A DNA stretch of 58,302 nt, from assembly GCA_964474755.1 (NCBI GenBank), contig CAYYUG010000017.1, forward strand, positions 1 to 58,302, in the 5' to 3' direction. Both the position numbers and the translations under genes were made by a program. Positions 53,513 to 58,302 of the stretch are shown here, piece after piece; positions within the stretch are counted from its first letter, which is position 1; each line of letters begins with the position of its first letter. Source of the DNA: GCA-2717185 sp964474755 (GTDB taxonomy: Bacteria > Pseudomonadota > Alphaproteobacteria > UBA8366 > GCA-2717185). The notes under the pieces are model-generated. The model did not search any database. It was not told where the DNA came from and saw nothing but the letters and a program-made list of their open reading frames with translations.

Positions 53513-54783
53513 CAGAGAATCTGAGCGCCAACCAAGAAGCGGCCGAGGAACTGGAACGAGAGGATATTACGCTGCGCGACGCCAAGTCGATTGTTGCTGC
53601 ATTTGGCGGGGTTCGCCCTATGGCATCCCGCCTGAATATCGCGGTTACGACGATCCAGGGCTGGAAAAGCCGAGGAAACATTCCCAAAAACCGACGGCGG
53701 GCGGTACTCGAAGCAGCGCAGGCGGACGGTCTTGACCTCACCGTTCCACTGATTGCTGATGGATCGGAGGAAGTGCCGCTGCGGCCAGCACAGGAACCTG
53801 AGGTGGAGATAGCTGTTGCTGCGAAGCAGCCCCGCAGCGTTGCTTTTCTCGCATGGCTTGCGTTAACTGTAGCAATCATTGCCGCTTTCGGACTATTGAC
53901 GTTTCCGCAATGGTCGCCGTTGATCCACGGCATCCAAAAGGTCGAGGTGCCAAGCAGTTTGGCCGATCGTCTCGGCGCGCTCGAGAGGCAATCGAAAGTT
54001 CCTGACCTGACGGGTCAGGTCGTTGCTATAGAGGGTGCTATCGAAGCGCTTCAGCGTCGCAGTTCGATAGCAATGCAACCGGATTTGACTCCGCAATTTC
54101 ACGCTCTGTCGGGAAGGGTTGAGGCGCTGACCAAGATGCTTGAGACAGCGCGCTTAGAAGGACGGGCTGCGGATGATGGCAGCGTTGCGACCCTATCGAA
54201 ACTGCGTGGAACAGTTCATGAATTGTCGCAGAAGGTCGATCAGACGATCATTGATAGATCATCAATTATTGTCACGATCGGTGCGCTGGGGGCTGCGATG
54301 GGTGATGGCCATCCGTACGGTTACGCATTGGCGTCGGTGAAGCGTTTGGCCACGACGAATGATATAGATTATACCGAATCCGTTGCAACACTGCAGACGC
54401 ATGCGGCGACGGGAATTCCTACCCGATCGCAATTGGTGCGCCGGCTGGACACACTGATTGCCACACGTGGAAAACCAATTTGGGAAGCGGATTCCGATAG
54501 CTGGACCGGTCGAGTGCTTAGCAAGATTGATGCGCTGATTTCGATACGGCAGATCGATGAGGACTCAGGCTTAGGACGCAAACTGCGCCAGGCGCGCAAT
54601 GCACTGTCGACCAATGATCTGAAAGAAGCGGCCGAGGCATTGAAGGGAGTCGGAGGTCCTGCCGGCGCTTGGTCGTACGACGCGACAAAGCGTGTCGCCG
54701 CCAACCAGGCGCTCTACAGGCTTCGCCGTTGGTCCCTGAAGGCTCTGGACGTGGATGCAACTGAGAAGACGAAGGCCGAATGA
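53509..54783 (+). CDS. Mitofilin (Mic60-like) membrane protein with N-terminal HTH-like domain
   Basis: 424-residue protein of the alphaproteobacterial mitofilin family (COG4223 type), related to mitochondrial Mic60, which shapes inner-membrane folds. One transmembrane helix (FLAWLALTVAIIAAFGLL, about 114–131) is followed by a coiled-coil region and a C-terminal mitofilin-like part. The 110 residues before the helix contain a helix-turn-helix-like unit (about 24–71: AKSIVAAFGGVRPMASRLN, AVTTIQGWKSRGNIPKNRR) resembling small phage-repressor/YdaS-type domains. ATG 53509 overlaps hemD by four bases. It sits before hemY, the usual place. Confidence 0.82.
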   Translation: MTENLSANQEAAEELEREDITLRDAKSIVAAFGGVRPMASRLNIAVTTIQGWKSRGNIPKNRRRAVLEAAQADGLDLTVPLIADGSEEVPLRPAQEPEVEIAVAAKQPRSVAFLAWLALTVAIIAAFGLLTFPQWSPLIHGIQKVEVPSSLADRLGALERQSKVPDLTGQVVAIEGAIEALQRRSSIAMQPDLTPQFHALSGRVEALTKMLETARLEGRAADDGSVATLSKLRGTVHELSQKVDQTIIDRSSIIVTIGALGAAMGDGHPYGYALASVKRLATTNDIDYTESVATLQTHAATGIPTRSQLVRRLDTLIATRGKPIWEADSDSWTGRVLSKIDALISIRQIDEDSGLGRKLRQARNALSTNDLKEAAEALKGVGGPAGAWSYDATKRVAANQALYRLRRWSLKALDVDATEKTKAE

Positions 54784-56186
54784 GCCGAATTATACAGCTA
54801 TTTATTCTGGTGGCCGGTGCCGTCTGGCTCGCTGTTTGGTTTGCGGACCATCCAGGGCGGGTCGAGATCGAGATGTTGGGTTATGCTATTTACACCGAGC
54901 AAGTAGGTCTATTGGTCGGCGGAGTTGTGCTGTTTACCATGGTCGTCGCAGTTCTTTATCGGGTCTGGCGATCGCTGCGTCGGGCGCCGCGCCGCATCGT
55001 TGAGTATCGCAGGGCGAGTAAGCGGCAGCGCGGCTACCGGGCGCTTACTCAAGGTATGGTAGCGGTGGCGGCCGGTGACTCGAAGGAGGCTAAACGCTTT
55101 GCCCGGCGTTCGGGTAAGCTTTTGAACGATCCGCCACTGACCATGCTGTTGTCAGCGCAGGCCGCGCAACTCGACGGTGATGAAGACGCTGCGCGGCACT
55201 ACTTCGAATCTATGCTCCACGATCCTGAGATGGCATTTCTTGGCGTTCGCGGCCTGCTCATGCAGGCAATGCGTAATGATGATCAGCTAGAAGCGCTGCG
55301 GCTGGCCGGGCAGGCGCAAGCTCTGCGGCCAAACACGCCCTGGGTGCTTGAATATCTCTTAGAACTGCAGGTAAAGGTGGGCCAGTGGGAGGCTGCGGAT
55401 GGGACGCTGAAACAGGTACTTCAGCAGGGGACTTTGGAAGCTTTAACCGGCCGCCGCCAGCGCGCCGTTCTCTCTGTAAAGCTGTGCCACGACTCTGCCG
55501 AGTTAGGCGATTTGGTTGCAGCTGCCAAATACGCGCGGCGCGCCCATGAGCTCGATCCAGGTCTGGTGCCGGCGGCGGTCGCATACTCAAAGAGCCTTGC
55601 CGATGCTGGTAAGACGCGTCGCGCAACAAAAGTAATTGAAACGACGTGGAGCTTGGCGCCGCATCCAGAATTAGCAACTGCTTATGCCAATTTGGTAGGT
55701 GAAGATGAGGCACCGCTCGCCCGGTTGAAACGGTTTCAGCGATTGCACGGTCTACGGCCGGATCATTTCGAAAGCCATTTCGTTTTGGCTGAAGCAAGCA
55801 AGGCGGCGCAGCTGTGGGGCGAGGCGCGCCGTCACATTGAACAGGCTTATGTGCAGCACTGCTCGGTGAGCGTTCTGCGTCTACTCGCTGATCTCGAAGA
55901 GCAGCAGCATGGCGATCTGAAGGCGGCCCGTCGTTGGCTTGATGAGGCCTCTACGGCATCTAAGGACAACGCCTGGTATTGTGAATCTTGTGGCTCGGCC
56001 GCTGAGAAATGGGGCGCCAGTTGTATAAATTGTGGCAGTTTTGCGACCATAATCTGGAAATTTCCACCAGGACAAAATCAGAATGGTCTACGCGATACCG
56101 AGGGAAAGGGAAATTTAGACTTAAAAAATGAACATGACAAAACAGCTGTTTTGCGGAGCTCCAAGTCACATCTCTTAACTACTTGA
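54780..56186 (+). CDS. hemY: HemY-like TPR membrane protein
   Basis: 468-residue inner-membrane protein: two hydrophobic segments (about 4–22 and 41–62) forming the HemY N-terminal domain, then TPR-like helical repeats to about residue 385, then a zinc ribbon (YCESCGSAAEKWGASCINCGSF, Cys pairs about 400–418, read in two parts YCESCGSAAEKWG and ASCINCGSF). Alphaproteobacterial HemY often ends soon after the ribbon; here about 50 low-complexity, AT-rich residues follow. Role in late heme synthesis or coordination is not settled. The start overlaps the mitofilin gene by four bases. Confidence 0.88.
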   Translation: MSRIIQLFILVAGAVWLAVWFADHPGRVEIEMLGYAIYTEQVGLLVGGVVLFTMVVAVLYRVWRSLRRAPRRIVEYRRASKRQRGYRALTQGMVAVAAGDSKEAKRFARRSGKLLNDPPLTMLLSAQAAQLDGDEDAARHYFESMLHDPEMAFLGVRGLLMQAMRNDDQLEALRLAGQAQALRPNTPWVLEYLLELQVKVGQWEAADGTLKQVLQQGTLEALTGRRQRAVLSVKLCHDSAELGDLVAAAKYARRAHELDPGLVPAAVAYSKSLADAGKTRRATKVIETTWSLAPHPELATAYANLVGEDEAPLARLKRFQRLHGLRPDHFESHFVLAEASKAAQLWGEARRHIEQAYVQHCSVSVLRLLADLEEQQHGDLKAARRWLDEASTASKDNAWYCESCGSAAEKWGASCINCGSFATIIWKFPPGQNQNGLRDTEGKGNLDLKNEHDKTAVLRSSKSHLLTT

Positions 56187-56477
56187 GTAAAATTTTCATA
56201 TCTGCTTTATCAAAACTATGATGTCATAAACCATTTAAAATTAATTCAACATATAGATGGATGCTGTGTTCATTAAAAAAATATTAATATAGCAGAATTA
56301 CAATTTTGTTTATACTTTTGAACGCAACTAAAACTGTTATCGACCCCAAACTAATAAATACATATGCAAAAAAAATTATTACAGCTGTTCTAAATTTGTT
56401 CAATTCAAAATTTAAAGAATAAATCAGAGCCTCTATCGGACCTAAGACCGTAATAAGGAACTTGTAAATTCTCCTAA
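56187..56477. other. AT-rich non-coding DNA before the second scaffold join
   Basis: About 290 bases of very AT-rich sequence with stops in all frames. No gene, terminator or clear promoter is seen. The composition change starts inside the last codons of hemY. Confidence 0.45.
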
Positions 56478-56577
56478 NNNNNNNNNNNNNNNNNNNNNNN
56501 NNNNNNNNNNNNNNNNNNNNNNNNNNNNNNNNNNNNNNNNNNNNNNNNNNNNNNNNNNNNNNNNNNNNNNNNNNNNN
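56478..56577. other. Assembly gap (100 N)
   Basis: Exactly 100 N, a placeholder of unknown true length. The two flanks are not similar to each other, unlike those of the gap at 37.6 kb, so this join rests on linkage only. Confidence 0.95.
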
Positions 56578-56972
56578 TAATAATCCAATATTGCTAGACT
56601 ACAGGGTTTCTGATCGGGATCCATTACAATAAGTAGAGGAAGAAAAATTTGTGCAGTATTCACACAATATAATTAAATTGTTAATTGGTATATTCATGTA
56701 TATTCATGGATTTTTGTATTTTTAAAAGTCTTTATTACTATAGAATTAATAATATTTCACTGAAGTCAGCTCTTGCATTCGTATTATGTTATAGAGAAGC
56801 GCGTAGAATCAAATTTATATACTTGGCAAGTAGAGCAATTTTTGAATTGACTTGATACCGTACGATGAAAAATGTATTTTACTGCCTTCGATGTTAACGG
56901 TGTCTTTTAGACCCTTTCCGAACCCTTGGCTTTGGTTGGTTAGACGCTGGAATTTGATCGGAGTTCTAACAT
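56578..56972. other. AT-rich region upstream of the TolC-family gene
   Basis: About 395 bases, very AT-rich up to about 56870 and then more mixed. No gene is seen. It should hold the promoter of the tolC-like gene. CGGAG at 56959–56963 is its ribosome site. Confidence 0.4.
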
Positions 56973-58283
56973 ATGAAACCGGCAAAATTTAGGGTAAGTC
57001 TATTTTTAGCATTGGTTGCCGTTGCGTGCATAAATTTCCCTGGCCAAGGCAAAGCGCAATTTCTAGAGAAAGCTAAAAATATACTAGTTACCCATGAACG
57101 AATTTTAGCTGCTGCCGCTACCGTCGATTCTTTAAAAGAGGCAGTACAAGTGTCTGTAAAAGAATGGTTGCCAAGCTTAGGTGTCACGGGATTTTTAGCG
57201 AGAGAAGATAGAAATAATCCAAATGTTACTCCAGACACCTATTTAACCGCAAGAGATTTGTCGTTAACCTTAACCCAGCCGATTTTTGATTATGGCGCTA
57301 GGAATAAGCGAATAGACATTGCAAATTTACAGGTCCTACAGGCTGAAAAAACGTTAGAATTAACAAAACAATCGTTATTGTTGGAGAGTATTACTGCACA
57401 GGTAGGTATAAAAACAGCTTATCAAAATTGGAAATATGCAAAACAATCTGTGACAAATATTAAACGCCAGTCACAGTTAGAATCTGCAAAAGTTGAAAAA
57501 GGAGCTGGGTTTTCGACAGATGTACTTCAAGCCAAGGTTCAGTTGGCAGGTGCGCAAGCGAGATATATTCAAGCATTTGGGGCATTGAAGACGTCTAGAA
57601 ATCGTTACAAAGCATTGTTTGGCGATCTTCCGTTTGATGAATCTACATTATCTGTTATTGGCCTTCCTATTAATTTTCTACCAACAAATATAGAGGGTGC
57701 CACTAAATTAGCATTGGAAAATAATCTGCAGCTGGCATCGCTGAGCACTGGCAGAAGCGTAGCAAAAAATGCAATTGAACAAACTAAGGCGGAACAATTT
57801 GCACCGACCATAGATTTTGTTTTTGAACGAAAATACAAATCAAATGTTGCTGGAACGGGAGGCCTTGCGAAAGAAACTAACGTAAAATTGCAATTAGCAT
57901 ACAATTTCAATCTTGGATTCTCTAGTATCAACAATTTTAAAGCTGCAAAAAGTAATTATTCAGCTGCAGACAAACAATATTATGATGCGAAGAGGCTTAT
58001 TATAGAATCTGTGAGTAACGCGTTTGATCAGTATGTGACACAAAAACAAAATGCTAACATGCTAAAATCGCAGGCCTCAATCTCACAAGCATTTTTAGAA
58101 CTTGCACGTAAGGAAAGAAAGTTAGGAAAACGTTCTTTGATCGATATTTTATCTGGCGAAACAGCGCTAATCAATGCTAGGTCAGACGCTGAAACTGCCA
58201 ACGGACAGTTGGTAATTTCGGCGTATAACATGCTTTCAGTAATAGGAATATTGACGTTAGATAAAGTAAAATTGCCTGAATAG
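56973..58283 (+). CDS. TolC-family outer-membrane efflux/secretion channel
   Basis: 436-residue outer-membrane factor. It has a signal peptide (MKPAKFRVSLFLALVAVACI…GKAQ), followed by the internal repeat typical of TolC: long coiled-coil helices and beta segments in each half (LSLTLTQPIFDYGARNKRI in the first, VKLQLAYNFNLGFSSIN in the second; helix ends GFSTDVLQAKVQLAGAQA and LGKRSLIDILSGETALINAR). It would serve an RND pump or a type I secretion system; the N-terminal half resembles AggA/TolC of type I exporters. AT content and codon use are clearly unlike the rest of the window. The gene is complete; no partner is visible. Confidence 0.88.
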   Translation: MKPAKFRVSLFLALVAVACINFPGQGKAQFLEKAKNILVTHERILAAAATVDSLKEAVQVSVKEWLPSLGVTGFLAREDRNNPNVTPDTYLTARDLSLTLTQPIFDYGARNKRIDIANLQVLQAEKTLELTKQSLLLESITAQVGIKTAYQNWKYAKQSVTNIKRQSQLESAKVEKGAGFSTDVLQAKVQLAGAQARYIQAFGALKTSRNRYKALFGDLPFDESTLSVIGLPINFLPTNIEGATKLALENNLQLASLSTGRSVAKNAIEQTKAEQFAPTIDFVFERKYKSNVAGTGGLAKETNVKLQLAYNFNLGFSSINNFKAAKSNYSAADKQYYDAKRLIIESVSNAFDQYVTQKQNANMLKSQASISQAFLELARKERKLGKRSLIDILSGETALINARSDAETANGQLVISAYNMLSVIGILTLDKVKLPE

Positions 58284-58302
58284 TTTTCCCTTCCTGAATA
58301 GT

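Noticed and set aside
58263..58302. Short repeat CCTGAATAGT at the window end
   Set aside because: A 10-base repeat around the tolC-like stop is too short to mean more than chance or a contig-end effect.
1..58302. CRISPR array, tRNA or rRNA genes, insertion sequences
   Set aside because: No regularly spaced repeats, no tRNA-like T-loop/acceptor pattern, no rRNA sequence and no transposase-like protein was recognised on either strand.

Overview
The window reads as part of a moderate-GC alphaproteobacterial chromosome, most like a Rhodospirillales-type organism. This rests on gene order (mutM–echA–rpsT–dnaA; fabA–fabB–fabI converging on pnp–rpsO–truB–rbfA–infB–ylxR–nusA–rimP; metK–trmB; lnt–corC–ybeY–phoH–miaB–fur–mucR–rimI–tsaB; hemC–hemD–mitofilin–hemY) and on alphaproteobacterial families such as MucR and the mitofilin/HemY pair. 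No tRNA, rRNA or CRISPR array was seen.

Layout. 1–11.6 kb (+ strand): end of mutM, a small secreted protein, an enoyl-CoA hydratase, rpsT, then dnaA, dnaN-recF, gyrB, and the fatty-acid genes fabA, fabB, fabI. A strong bidirectional terminator separates these from 11.7–32.1 kb (– strand), a long translation/RNA/envelope block running from the nitroreductase/tsaB/rimI end down to pnp. Within it, metK and rimP each have their own promoter. The rimP promoter is followed by a terminator-like hairpin in the leader, so the rimP–nusA–infB operon looks attenuated. 32.2–35 kb: polysaccharide deacetylase, Bax-like glucosaminidase, NfuA-like protein. 35–43.9 kb is an accessory and visibly decaying stretch: an amidase, a 2-hydroxyacid dehydrogenase, an MFS transporter and an AtzH/HpxZ-like protein are intact, but acs has an in-frame TGA that removes its catalytic end, a DM13-domain gene is broken, and two further loci look like gene remains. 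43.9–51.7 kb (– strand): an RND pump with its adaptor, EVE and two YCII proteins, gpsA, tsaD and a small membrane protein. 51.8–56.2 kb (+ strand): hemC, hemD, a mitofilin (Mic60-like) protein and hemY, each overlapping the next by four bases. 56.2–58.3 kb is AT-rich, contains an assembly gap, and ends with a TolC-family outer-membrane protein of clearly different composition.

How the genes work together. The window carries replication initiation and clamp functions, the FabA/FabB unsaturated fatty-acid branch with FabI, the ribosome-maturation/transcription-termination operon, lipoprotein acylation, rRNA/tRNA maturation (YbeY, MiaB, TrmB, TruB, TsaB, TsaD), metal and global regulators (Fur, MucR) and the middle of tetrapyrrole synthesis (HemC, HemD).

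Two runs of exactly 100 N mark scaffold joins. The first is flanked by an identical 55-base sequence on both sides, so it is probably an artefact of overlapping contig ends. The second coincides with a composition change and should be treated with caution. No clear new multi-gene system was found. The points most worth a second look are the attenuator-like rimP leader, the DNA-binding-like domain fused to the mitofilin protein, the nonsense acs, and the cluster of decayed genes between 35 and 44 kb.
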